DNA of 35,096 nucleotides, from the NCBI GenBank assembly GCA_049451635.1, contig JBMTVT010000020.1:1-35096 (forward strand), read 5' to 3'. The notes beneath the pieces are model-generated. The model was not told the origin of the DNA and did no database searches. It saw only the letters and a list, made by a program, of their open reading frames with translations. Shown piece by piece: positions 7,019 through 14,392 of the stretch. Every line of letters begins with the position of its first letter. The first letter of the stretch is position 1. A program made the position numbers and the translations under genes. Source of the stretch: JBMTVT01 sp049451635. Lineage in GTDB: Bacteria > Bacteroidota > Bacteroidia > Flavobacteriales > Flavobacteriaceae.

Positions 7019-7024
7019 CAATTA

Positions 7025-7684
7025 ATGACAAAGAAAGAAAAGGTAAATTTTGTTATAAAAACCTTAAAAAAGTTATATCCAGAAATCCCTATTCCTTTAG
7101 ACCATAAAGACCCTTATACACTGCTAATAGCTGTTTTAATGTCTGCTCAAAGCACCGATGTTCGAGTTAATCAAATAACACCCTTGCTATTTAAAAAAGC
7201 TGATAACCCATACGACATGGTTAAACTTACGGTTGAAGAAATTCGAGATATTATAAGACCTGTTGGATTATCTCCCATGAAAAGCAAAGGCATACATGGT
7301 TTATCAAAAATTCTTATTGAAAAACACAACGGAAAAGTCCCTCAAAATTTTGAAGCTTTAGAAGCGTTACCTGCCGTGGGGCATAAAACTGCTAGTGTAG
7401 TAATGTCTCAAGCCTTTGGTGTGCAAGCATTTCCAGTTGACACACATATACATAGATTAATGTACAGATGGAATTTAAGCAATGGTAAAAATGTTGTTCA
7501 AACCGAAAAAGATGCTAAGCGCTTATTCCCAAAGGAATTATGGAACGATTTGCATCTGCAAATAATCTGGTATGGCAGAGAATACTCTCCTGCAAGAGGA
7601 TGGGATTTAGAAAAAGATATTATTACAAAAACTATTGGAAGACAATCAGTGATAAACGACTATCTAAAATTAAAAAAGTCCTAA
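7025..7684 (+). CDS. nth: Endonuclease III (DNA glycosylase/AP lyase) without the Fe-S cluster motif
   Basis: A 219-residue helix-hairpin-helix-GPD glycosylase that excises oxidised pyrimidines and nicks the abasic site. The hairpin and catalytic region is intact: LPAVGHKTASVV with lysine K121 and VDTHIHR with aspartate D139 (equivalent to K120 and D138 in E. coli). The C-terminal [4Fe-4S] loop (C-x6-C-x2-C-x5-C) is absent: the segment after YGREYS reads PARGWDLEKDIITK and there is no cysteine anywhere in the protein. The rest aligns well, so the gene looks functional. Its stop codon lies inside a strong hairpin. It is divergent from bcp. Confidence 0.94.
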   Translation: MTKKEKVNFVIKTLKKLYPEIPIPLDHKDPYTLLIAVLMSAQSTDVRVNQITPLLFKKADNPYDMVKLTVEEIRDIIRPVGLSPMKSKGIHGLSKILIEKHNGKVPQNFEALEALPAVGHKTASVVMSQAFGVQAFPVDTHIHRLMYRWNLSNGKNVVQTEKDAKRLFPKELWNDLHLQIIWYGREYSPARGWDLEKDIITKTIGRQSVINDYLKLKKS

Positions 7685-7706
7685 TAATTTTTCTTATTAG
7701 GACTTT
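7675..7706. terminator. Bidirectional terminator between nth and the 47-codon gene
   Basis: A 13-bp perfect stem (AAAGTCCTAATAA with TTATTAGGACTTT) closes a 6-base loop. The U-tract is best on the minus strand (six T after the stem), so it chiefly ends the sigma factor/small-gene transcript. It also overlaps the nth stop codon. Confidence 0.8.
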
Positions 7707-7713
7707 AAAAAAC

Positions 7714-7857
7714 TTAGTTTAGAAGCGCTTCAAACTTCAATTTGTTACAATTTATAACACTTAAAGCCTTAGAGTAATTTAGAAGAAAATTAACCGTTTC
7801 TTCTTTTGGTTTTAGTTCATTTTTTAAAGATTTTTTCTCAGAGTAAAGTTTTGCCAT
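7714..7857 (-). CDS. Small conserved-looking protein, 47 aa, downstream of the sigma factor
   Basis: A 47-residue open frame from ATG at 7857 to TAA at 7714. It begins MAKLYSEKKSLKNELKPKEE and continues TVNFLLNYSKALSV to end KFEALLN. It is lysine-rich with an amphipathic middle and no signal or membrane segment. It lies 57 bases downstream of the sigma factor gene on the same strand and ends 8 bases before a strong terminator, as a real gene in the same transcript would. From memory, similar short proteins (LYSEKK..., TVNFLLNYSKAL) occur in other flavobacteria at this locus. Function is unknown; a sigma-binding role is only a guess from position. Confidence 0.65.
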   Translation of the reverse strand: MAKLYSEKKSLKNELKPKEETVNFLLNYSKALSVINCNKLKFEALLN

Positions 7858-7914
7858 TATTAAAAGTTAAGGGTTTATATAAACCAATAACGCAGCAAAA
7901 TTTATTTTATTGTA

Positions 7915-8505
7915 TTAATTGGTTAAAACAATATTATGCTTGTCAATTATTTTACGCAAATTAATCAATGCATAGCGCATTCTTCCTAATGCTGTATTGA
8001 TGCTAACACCCGTTCTGTCTGATATTTCCTTAAAACTCATATCGTTGTAAATACGCATCAATAGAACTTCTTTTTGGTCATCTGGCAATTCATCAACCAA
8101 ACGTCTCACATCATTCTCTACTTGTTCTTTTATAATGCTTTTTTCAGCATTTAAACTTGTGTCGCTCAATACCGAGAAAATGCTAAACTCACCAGCGTTA
8201 TCAAATTTCGGCATTCTATTGTTTTTTCTAAAAAAGTCGATAACCAAGTTGTGTGAAATGCGCATAACCCATGGTAAAAACTTGCCTTCTTCGTTATAAG
8301 CACCACGCTTAAGCGTTTGAATAACTTTTATAAAAGTATCCTGAAAAATATCTTCTGCGATATCTCTATCATATACTTTAGAGTAAATAAAACTGTAGAT
8401 TTTTTGTTTGTGCCTATTAATAAGTATTTCTAAAGCACCTTCATTGCCTTTAATATAGCTACTTACCAAAGTAGCATCTGAAATAGTTTCTTGTTGCATA
8501 ATCAT
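7915..8505 (-). CDS. ECF-type sigma-70 family RNA polymerase sigma factor
   Basis: A 196-residue sigma factor with regions 2 and 4 only. Region 2 spans about residues 25-95 (LINRHKQKIYSFIYSKVYD, DIFQDTFIKVIQTL, and the promoter-melting/-10 segment FLPWVMRISHNLVIDFFRK). Region 4 spans about 135-187 (LPDDQKEVLLMRIYNDMSF then the helix-turn-helix EISDRTGVSINTALGRMR). No anti-sigma gene is adjacent; the only downstream gene is the 47-codon one. ATGs at 8505 and 8499 are both possible starts, and the longer is listed. The leader contains a palindrome at 8519-8533. The divergent neighbour is uvrA, so a stress role is plausible but not shown. Confidence 0.92.
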   Translation of the reverse strand: MIMQQETISDATLVSSYIKGNEGALEILINRHKQKIYSFIYSKVYDRDIAEDIFQDTFIKVIQTLKRGAYNEEGKFLPWVMRISHNLVIDFFRKNNRMPKFDNAGEFSIFSVLSDTSLNAEKSIIKEQVENDVRRLVDELPDDQKEVLLMRIYNDMSFKEISDRTGVSINTALGRMRYALINLRKIIDKHNIVLTN

Positions 8506-8518
8506 TACTTTTTTGCAA

Positions 8519-8533
8519 AGAAGTGGGACTTCT
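8519..8533. promoter_or_regulatory. Palindrome AGAAGTGGGACTTCT upstream of the sigma factor gene
   Basis: Perfect 6-bp arms flank GGG, 14 bases before the first possible ATG of the sigma factor. It could be an operator or a hairpin in the mRNA leader. Nothing here decides between these. Confidence 0.4.
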
Positions 8534-8702
8534 AGATTGGGGTTACATGTTTAAAAAGTAATGTTCTGCTATAGGCTAAGGATTGATAAATGCTATTAAT
8601 TAAGTCAAATATAACAACAATCATTCCTAAAAGCAAAAATTAATCCTTTTTTTTAGTACATATTTAAGCAAATAACTATTTTTTATGCTGAAATACTTGT
8701 AG

Positions 8703-8710
8703 TATCTTTG
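8703..8710 (+). promoter_or_regulatory. Candidate -7 box (TATCTTTG) of uvrA
   Basis: TATCTTTG matches TAnnTTTG, 24 bases before the uvrA ATG at 8734. No convincing -33 TTG is present. Confidence 0.5.
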
Positions 8711-8733
8711 TTTTATTTTTCTCTTAAAAACCT

Positions 8734-11517
8734 ATGAACACTAGTATTTCTGAAGTAAACCCAAAAGAAAACATCATTATAAAGGGTGCTAAACTGCACA
8801 ATCTAAAAAATATCGATGTAGTGATACCTAGGAACAAATTAGTGGTTATTACTGGGTTATCTGGCTCAGGTAAGTCTAGTTTGGCTTTTGATACGCTATA
8901 TGCTGAAGGACAAAGACGTTATGTAGAAAGTTTATCAAGTTATGCTCGCCAGTTTTTAGGTAGATTAAACAAACCAAAAGTTGATTACATAAAAGGCATT
9001 GCCCCTGCCATTGCTATTGAGCAAAAAGTAAACTCAACCAATCCGCGCTCAACTGTTGGAACCACCACCGAGATTTACGATTATTTAAAATTATTATTTG
9101 CTAGAATTGGCAAAACCTATTCCCCAGTTTCAGGAAATGAGGTAAAAAAAGATACCGTTACCGATGTCTTGACGTATATCAAAACATTTCATGAAAGAGA
9201 AAAACTCCTACTTTTATCTCCTATTTATCTGGAAGAAGGTAGAAGTATTCAAGATAAACTTAAAGTCTTACAGCAGCAAGGCTATGCGAGAATCAAGGTA
9301 AATGAGGATGTTATTAGAATTGATGAGATTAAGGATGTTAAGCCCAAGGATAATGTTTATTTGGTTGTTGACCGAATTATCATAAAAGATGAAGAAGACT
9401 TTTTTAATCGTTTAGCCGATGCCATTCAAACCGCATTTTTTGAAGGCAAAGGAGCATGTATTGTTGAAACCTTAAGCAATAATAAGCAAAGACATTTCAG
9501 TAATAAGTTTGAACTGGATGGCATTGGTTTTTTAGAACCAAACGTACATCTTTTTAGTTTTAACAATCCTTATGGAGCTTGCCCAAAATGTGAAGGTTAT
9601 GGCGATATTATTGGCATAGATGAAGATTTAGTGATTCCAAACACAGGGTTATCAGTTTACGAGAATGCTATTTTCCCTTGGCGTGGTGAAAGTATGAGTT
9701 GGTACAGAGATCAATTGGTAAATAATTCACATAAATTTGATTTCCCCATACACAAACCCTTTTTTAAGCTATCTGAAGCACAAAAAGAACTCATTTGGGA
9801 AGGTAACCAATATTTTGAAGGGTTGAATTCCTTTTTTGCTGAACTAGAAGCTAAAGCTTATAAAATTCAAAACCGTGTGATGTTGTCTCGCTATCGAGGT
9901 AAAACCAAATGTAAAACTTGTCACAGTAAGCGCTTAAGGGCTGAAGCTAATTATGTGAAAATTGCTGGAGCCACAATAACCGATTTAGTTGAAATACCCA
10001 TTGATAGGCTAACCAACTTTTTTAATCAATTAGAATTAAATGATTATGATACAAAAGTAGCGGAAAGATTGTTAAAAGAAATCAATAACCGTTTGTCTTT
10101 CCTTGCCAATGTAGGCTTAAACTATTTAACCTTAAACCGAAAATCAAACACGCTTTCTGGTGGCGAAAGTCAGCGTATCAATCTAGCAACCTCATTAGGT
10201 AGTAGTTTGGTGGGTTCTATGTATATTTTAGACGAACCTAGTATTGGTTTGCACCCAAAGGATACTGAGCGTTTAATTTTTGTTTTAAAGCAATTACGAG
10301 ATTTAGGAAATACAGTTATTGTAGTTGAGCATGACGAAGATATTATGAAGGCAGCAGACAGCATTATAGATATTGGACCTGAGGCTGGAACGTTTGGTGG
10401 AAATGTTGTTGCCCATGGCACTTATAAAGATATTTTAGCATCAAAATCATTAACTGCACAATATTTAAATGAAAAACTTAAAATTGAAGTCCCTAAAAAA
10501 CGAAGAACATCAAAATATCATGTTGATATTATTGGTGCTAGAGAAAACAACCTAAAAAACATTGATGTAAGCTTTCCGTTAGGCGCTTTAACTGTAGTAA
10601 CAGGTGTTTCAGGTAGTGGGAAAAGCACTTTGGTTAAAAAGATATTATATCCAGCACTACAGAAAAAATTAACCGATTTTGGAGACAAACCTGGTCAGTT
10701 TACAGCATTAGAAGGGAATTTAAGTAACATAAAGCACGTTGAGTTTGTCGATCAAAACCCAATTGGTCGCTCTTCGCGCTCAAATCCTGTAACATATATA
10801 AAAGCATATGATGATATTCGAACCCTATTCTCGAAGCAAAAACTAAGCAATATTAGAAACTATCAAGCAAAACACTTTAGTTTTAATGTAGATGGAGGAC
10901 GTTGTGAAACCTGTAAAGGTGAAGGCGAAGTAACCATTGAAATGCAGTTTATGGCCGATGTTCACTTAGAATGCGAAACATGCAAAGGTAAACGCTTTAA
11001 GAAAGAAGTGCTTGAAGTGATGTTTGCTGGTAAAAATATTGATGACATTTTAAACCTAACAATTGATGATGCCATAGCTTTTTTTGAGGCTAATAAGCAA
11101 GAAAAAATAAAGACAAAACTCCAACCCTTGCAAGATGTTGGCTTGGGTTATGTTACTTTAGGCCAAAGCTCTTCTACCCTCTCTGGTGGTGAGGCGCAAC
11201 GTATTAAGTTAGCATCTTTTTTGGGTAAAGGCGCCAATAAAGACAATGCACTTTTTATTTTTGATGAACCTACAACAGGTTTGCATTTTCACGATATACA
11301 AAAATTATTGAAATCGTTTAATGCTTTAATTGAAAATGGCCATTCTATCATTGTTGTTGAGCATAATTTAGAACTCATTAAATGTGCCGATTACATTATT
11401 GATTTAGGGCCTACCGGTGGTGAGCATGGTGGTAATTTAGTAGCTTTTGGAACACCTGAAGAAATAGTTAAAGAAAAACTATCTGAAACTGGTAAGTACT
11501 TAAAAGACAAACTTTAA
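8734..11517 (+). CDS. uvrA: Excinuclease ABC subunit UvrA
   Basis: A 927-residue damage-recognition ATPase of nucleotide excision repair. It has two ABC modules: Walker A GLSGSGKSS at 41-49 and GVSGSGKST in the second half, with signatures LSGGESQRI and LSGGEAQRI, each followed by an aspartate-glutamate Walker B (ILDEPS, IFDEPT). The C-terminal zinc module is complete (CETCKGEG ... CETCKGKR). The N-terminal zinc module keeps only its second CxxC pair (C283, C286); the first pair is replaced by FELDGIG near residue 260. The nearby CPxH segment of proteobacterial UvrA reads YSPVSG. I believe this is usual in Bacteroidota. Length is normal. The stop overlaps the convergent DUF3667 gene by four bases. 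Confidence 0.97.
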   Translation: MNTSISEVNPKENIIIKGAKLHNLKNIDVVIPRNKLVVITGLSGSGKSSLAFDTLYAEGQRRYVESLSSYARQFLGRLNKPKVDYIKGIAPAIAIEQKVNSTNPRSTVGTTTEIYDYLKLLFARIGKTYSPVSGNEVKKDTVTDVLTYIKTFHEREKLLLLSPIYLEEGRSIQDKLKVLQQQGYARIKVNEDVIRIDEIKDVKPKDNVYLVVDRIIIKDEEDFFNRLADAIQTAFFEGKGACIVETLSNNKQRHFSNKFELDGIGFLEPNVHLFSFNNPYGACPKCEGYGDIIGIDEDLVIPNTGLSVYENAIFPWRGESMSWYRDQLVNNSHKFDFPIHKPFFKLSEAQKELIWEGNQYFEGLNSFFAELEAKAYKIQNRVMLSRYRGKTKCKTCHSKRLRAEANYVKIAGATITDLVEIPIDRLTNFFNQLELNDYDTKVAERLLKEINNRLSFLANVGLNYLTLNRKSNTLSGGESQRINLATSLGSSLVGSMYILDEPSIGLHPKDTERLIFVLKQLRDLGNTVIVVEHDEDIMKAADSIIDIGPEAGTFGGNVVAHGTYKDILASKSLTAQYLNEKLKIEVPKKRRTSKYHVDIIGARENNLKNIDVSFPLGALTVVTGVSGSGKSTLVKKILYPALQKKLTDFGDKPGQFTALEGNLSNIKHVEFVDQNPIGRSSRSNPVTYIKAYDDIRTLFSKQKLSNIRNYQAKHFSFNVDGGRCETCKGEGEVTIEMQFMADVHLECETCKGKRFKKEVLEVMFAGKNIDDILNLTIDDAIAFFEANKQEKIKTKLQPLQDVGLGYVTLGQSSSTLSGGEAQRIKLASFLGKGANKDNALFIFDEPTTGLHFHDIQKLLKSFNALIENGHSIIVVEHNLELIKCADYIIDLGPTGGEHGGNLVAFGTPEEIVKEKLSETGKYLKDKL

Positions 11518-12638
11518 TAATTCATAAAAGCAAACAAGCCCAAAACAATTGTTGAGGCAAATATGACTATTGAAAATAAAAAAGAAACCATTCCACTTTT
11601 TATAAAGCTTAAAAACCAACCTTGCTTGTAAAAACTCTTTAAGGCTATTAAAAAATAGAAAAACGTTGATAATACTATTAACGTATCAATCCAATTTGGA
11701 ATATCCCATAAAAACCTATTAATAGCCAAAACTAATGCCATTATTGTAAATAGGAATGAAAAAAAGTAAAAGCTAAAAACTAAGTGATTGACATACTTAC
11801 CTTTACGATAGTAAAAAATTTTAAGCAACAAAGCAAAAATTGGCAATAGAAAAAACATGGCTATGGGAATACTATCAAAAAATGTTTGATAAATGGCTCC
11901 TAACCCACGTTCTTTATAAAATTTAAGCATTTGCGAGTAGAACTTCCGCTTTAAAAATCCAGCGTCATCTTCGACACCCATAGCTTTGTATATTTCACTA
12001 TCAGTAGCACCAGCATTAACTAACGAATCTACTTGCGCTTCATTAAAACCAAAGTTAGTTTCCCAATTTGAGCCTTTTTTGCCATTTTTATATGTTAAAG
12101 AATCTGAAACTTTAGAATTGCTCTTCAGTTCGTTAAAAATTGAATCTACCACAACAGCTTCCTCAGCATCCATATTTTCTTTTGCCTTGTTTAAAATAGA
12201 ATCAATAACAAGTGAGTCGGCTGTAAGTACGTTATTAATTTTTTCTTTTCCTTTTTTTGAGTTGAAAACAACATCATTTTTCATGGCGTTATCAATAGAC
12301 GATCTGGAATCCCTTATGTAAAAAGAGAAGACAAAAAAGAACACTACCGAAATAAAAAGATATATCTGTGCAGGATGTATGTACCACAAGCGCTTGCCTT
12401 CCACAAATTTCGAGGGTAAAAAACCAGGCTTAATCATTAGTGGAACAAAGCTCTTAAAAAAGCGCGCATCAAAAGAAAAGTAGTTACTTATAGTATTATA
12501 AAACAACACTTTAACAGTAAGTTCGTCTTTAGCTTGCTGCCCACAATGCGGACAAAACTTAAAATCTTCATCAAATTGTTGATCACAATTTTTACAAGTC
12601 TGTAATTGATTGGCCATTAAACTTTGATTGGTTTCCAT
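11514..12638 (-). CDS. DUF3667 family membrane protein with N-terminal zinc ribbon
   Basis: A 374-residue protein when started at the ATG at 12638; a longer frame from a TTG at 12734 adds a hydrophobic stretch unlike the family. Residues about 13-35 form a zinc ribbon (CKNCDQQF ... FCPHCGQQ). A conserved segment (LVPLM-like FVPLMIKPGFLPSKFVEGKR, then WYIHPAQIYLF) leads to a first membrane helix. A long polar region rich in Asp/Ser (about 130-235) follows, probably extracytoplasmic. Four or so further helices fill the C-terminus. DUF3667 proteins are common in Bacteroidota and uncharacterised. It is convergent with uvrA with a 4-base overlap (TTAA) and no terminator between them. Confidence 0.85.
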   Translation of the reverse strand: METNQSLMANQLQTCKNCDQQFDEDFKFCPHCGQQAKDELTVKVLFYNTISNYFSFDARFFKSFVPLMIKPGFLPSKFVEGKRLWYIHPAQIYLFISVVFFFVFSFYIRDSRSSIDNAMKNDVVFNSKKGKEKINNVLTADSLVIDSILNKAKENMDAEEAVVVDSIFNELKSNSKVSDSLTYKNGKKGSNWETNFGFNEAQVDSLVNAGATDSEIYKAMGVEDDAGFLKRKFYSQMLKFYKERGLGAIYQTFFDSIPIAMFFLLPIFALLLKIFYYRKGKYVNHLVFSFYFFSFLFTIMALVLAINRFLWDIPNWIDTLIVLSTFFYFLIALKSFYKQGWFLSFIKSGMVSFLFSIVIFASTIVLGLFAFMNY

Positions 12639-12883
12639 AAAATTAAAAAAAAGATTTAATAATTTACAGGTGTTTATAATATTGATAATTAGATACTTAA
12701 ATTTTTGGAACGTAAATTGAAAACCATTAAGCAATAGCGTAAGTCTAAAAGCTAAAGAGTAGGCAAAACATTAAAATCCTTTAATTATAAAAAGATTACT
12801 ACTACTACAAACAAAATGGTGTTGTAAAAAAACAAAATAAAAACAAAAGATAATTGTTTGAGATTATTTATTTAGTTAAAGAG

Positions 12884-12917
12884 AAACCCCTAAAAGTTTT
12901 AAACGTTGGGGGGTTTT
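12884..12917 (+). terminator. Orphan terminator-like hairpin
   Basis: AAACCCC (12884-12890) pairs with GGGGTTT (12910-12916), followed by T and AT-rich sequence. The 19-base loop has weak internal pairing. No plus-strand gene lies upstream before uvrA, so it may end a small RNA or act in a leader. On the minus strand it would be a hairpin with a poorer U-tract. Confidence 0.5.
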
Positions 12918-13013
12918 ATATATACTCGTTTTAACAATTTTAACCATGATTAATAAAAAATTATCAACATTTATCCCTTGATTTACAAGAGTTTAATCCT
13001 AGATTTAATTTTT

Positions 13014-13029
13014 TGGCACGCTGTTTGTA
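13014..13029 (+). promoter_or_regulatory. Sigma-54 (RpoN) type -24/-12 promoter
   Basis: TGGCACG-CTGT-TTGTA matches the sigma-54 consensus TGGCACG-N4-TTGCA except for one base (T for C in TTGC). The spacing is exact and the GG of the -24 element is present. Transcription would start near 13040, giving a leader of about 26 bases before the ATG at 13066. Such promoters need an AAA+ activator protein; none is encoded in this window. Confidence 0.7.
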
Positions 13030-13065
13030 ATTACATAAACGTAACAACATTAAAACACACAAATC

Positions 13066-14262
13066 ATGAAAAAGTTTATACTTTTATTAGCAGGTTTACT
13101 CCTTACTGGGTTTATTGTTAATGCAGCCTCAACCAACAACGCACTTAACATCGCAACAACTATTTATGGAGGTTATGGAAACTCTTTCATATTTGTAGAA
13201 GATGGTATTGAATTTTCTGTGTTCCGTGATGGACAGTTCGATTTTAATATTTTGCGTGGTAACTCTCGTATTGGTGTTTCTATTGGATCGCCAAACGTAA
13301 ACGTTAGTTTCAACTCAGGTTTCGATTATAATGCCTATGTTCAATATGATGAATTTGGTGCCGTTATACAAATTGAAAACACCCCTATTTATTATGATTA
13401 TTACGGACACGTGAACCAAATAGGTAACGTTAATATTTACTACAACAATTTTGGTTACATCAATCGTGTGGGTGGTTTGTATGTGCACTATAACAGATAC
13501 AATGTGTTTTCGCACTGTACAGGTTTTATAAATATTTATAATAGAGCTTACGTGTACAGACCATGGCATCGTTTTTATAGTATACCTACATATGATTATT
13601 GTGTGGTTTACAACAGACCATACAGACAATATTATAATCCTGTAAGATATGTTTACACCAGACCGTTTTATAACAATTACAGACCTATAACATCGGTAGC
13701 CACAAGACGTGGAACTACGATTGCAAGAAGCAGAAGTTATGCAACCGCAAACAGAAGCAATAGAAACGTAACGCGTATAAATGACAATGCAAATTCTAGA
13801 AGAACCGTTGCTAGAACAAATACAACTGTAAACAGAAATACCTCAAGACTTAATAATGCGGTGAGTGATTACAGAAGATCAAACAATACGGTTAATATTG
13901 AAACTACCCGTAATAACAACGTTAATAGATCGACCACTAGAAATAATACGCGTTTAGATAATACTAGCGCCAATAGAACGGTTACTAGAACAAGGCCCAA
14001 CTCAAATAGTACGGCTACAAGAACGGAAACACGCAACAGAAATAATACATTTGCACAAAAACCAAATCGTTCAGAAAACCGTATATATAATAGAAACAAT
14101 AATACAACTAGAAGCCCGAAAGTAGCGCAACTCACAGTGAGTAAACCAAGAACTACTCAACCTACCGTTACAAGACCTACACAAAGTAGCAGACCAACCG
14201 CTACTAAAGGTAGAAGCGATTCTAGAAGTAATATAAGATCGACAACAAGAAGACGATCATAA
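13066..14262 (+). CDS. Secreted repeat protein with Arg/Asn/Thr-rich tail
   Basis: A 398-residue exported protein of unknown function. Residues 1-21 are a signal peptide (KKFILLLAGLLLTGFIVNAA). Residues about 34-90 form an N-terminal region (YGGYGNSFIFVEDGIEFSVF, then DGQFDF). Residues 94-157 contain four tandem 16-residue repeats of the form Y-[DN]-x-[FY]-x-x-[VI]. A Tyr/Arg/Pro-rich stretch follows (158-207). Residues about 208-398 are low complexity, made mostly of Arg, Asn, Thr and Ser with almost no acidic residues and a basic end (TTRRRS). The tail looks disordered and polyanion-binding (inference). A sigma-54-type promoter lies upstream and two terminators follow. A surface or matrix role fits, but no enzyme motif is visible. 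Confidence 0.85.
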   Translation: MKKFILLLAGLLLTGFIVNAASTNNALNIATTIYGGYGNSFIFVEDGIEFSVFRDGQFDFNILRGNSRIGVSIGSPNVNVSFNSGFDYNAYVQYDEFGAVIQIENTPIYYDYYGHVNQIGNVNIYYNNFGYINRVGGLYVHYNRYNVFSHCTGFINIYNRAYVYRPWHRFYSIPTYDYCVVYNRPYRQYYNPVRYVYTRPFYNNYRPITSVATRRGTTIARSRSYATANRSNRNVTRINDNANSRRTVARTNTTVNRNTSRLNNAVSDYRRSNNTVNIETTRNNNVNRSTTRNNTRLDNTSANRTVTRTRPNSNSTATRTETRNRNNTFAQKPNRSENRIYNRNNNTTRSPKVAQLTVSKPRTTQPTVTRPTQSSRPTATKGRSDSRSNIRSTTRRRS

Positions 14263-14290
14263 AATTTTTGGTTGGTTAGTTTGGAAAGCT

Positions 14291-14335
14291 CTTCGAGTCG
14301 TATGCCTCAAAGCGACATCGAGGGGTTTTCTGTTT
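14291..14335 (+). terminator. First terminator after the secreted repeat protein
   Basis: CTTCGAGTCG (14291-14300) pairs with CGAC-A-TCGAGG (14313-14322) around a 12-base loop, with one bulge and one G-U pair. It is followed by GGTTTTCTGTTTTT. Confidence 0.65.
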
Positions 14336-14338
14336 TTA

Positions 14339-14368
14339 ATTCCTGTGAATACAGGAATCTTTTTTTTA
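14339..14368 (+). terminator. Second, strong terminator after the secreted repeat protein
   Basis: A perfect 8-bp stem (ATTCCTGT with ACAGGAAT) closes a GAAT loop and is followed by a run of eight T. It lies 4 bases after the first hairpin's U-tract and seals the transcript before the convergent flippase gene. Confidence 0.8.
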
Positions 14369-14392
14369 TAAATATTTAAAAATACGTTTCCC

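Larger units (their letters stand above)
12639..13065. other. 427-base intergenic control region
   Basis: This AT-rich stretch separates the DUF3667 gene from the divergent secreted repeat protein. It holds a short Thr-codon run (12795-12809), an orphan terminator-like hairpin (12884-12917) and a sigma-54-type promoter (13014-13029). I see no convincing gene, and no tRNA fold or known riboswitch. Confidence 0.6.

Noticed and set aside
6990..7031. A longer N-terminus for bcp starting at 7031
   Set aside because: It would overlap the nth start and lie upstream of the predicted bcp promoter. The family N-terminus matches the ATG at 6989.
13869..14135. Hydrophobic minus-strand protein of 88 residues
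   Set aside because: It is the antisense of the Arg/Asn/Thr-rich low-complexity tail, whose composition creates Leu/Val-rich antisense frames by chance.
13690..14260. CRISPR-like or tandem DNA repeat
   Set aside because: The repeated look comes from AGA, AAT and ACA codons in a low-complexity protein. There are no regularly spaced identical repeats.
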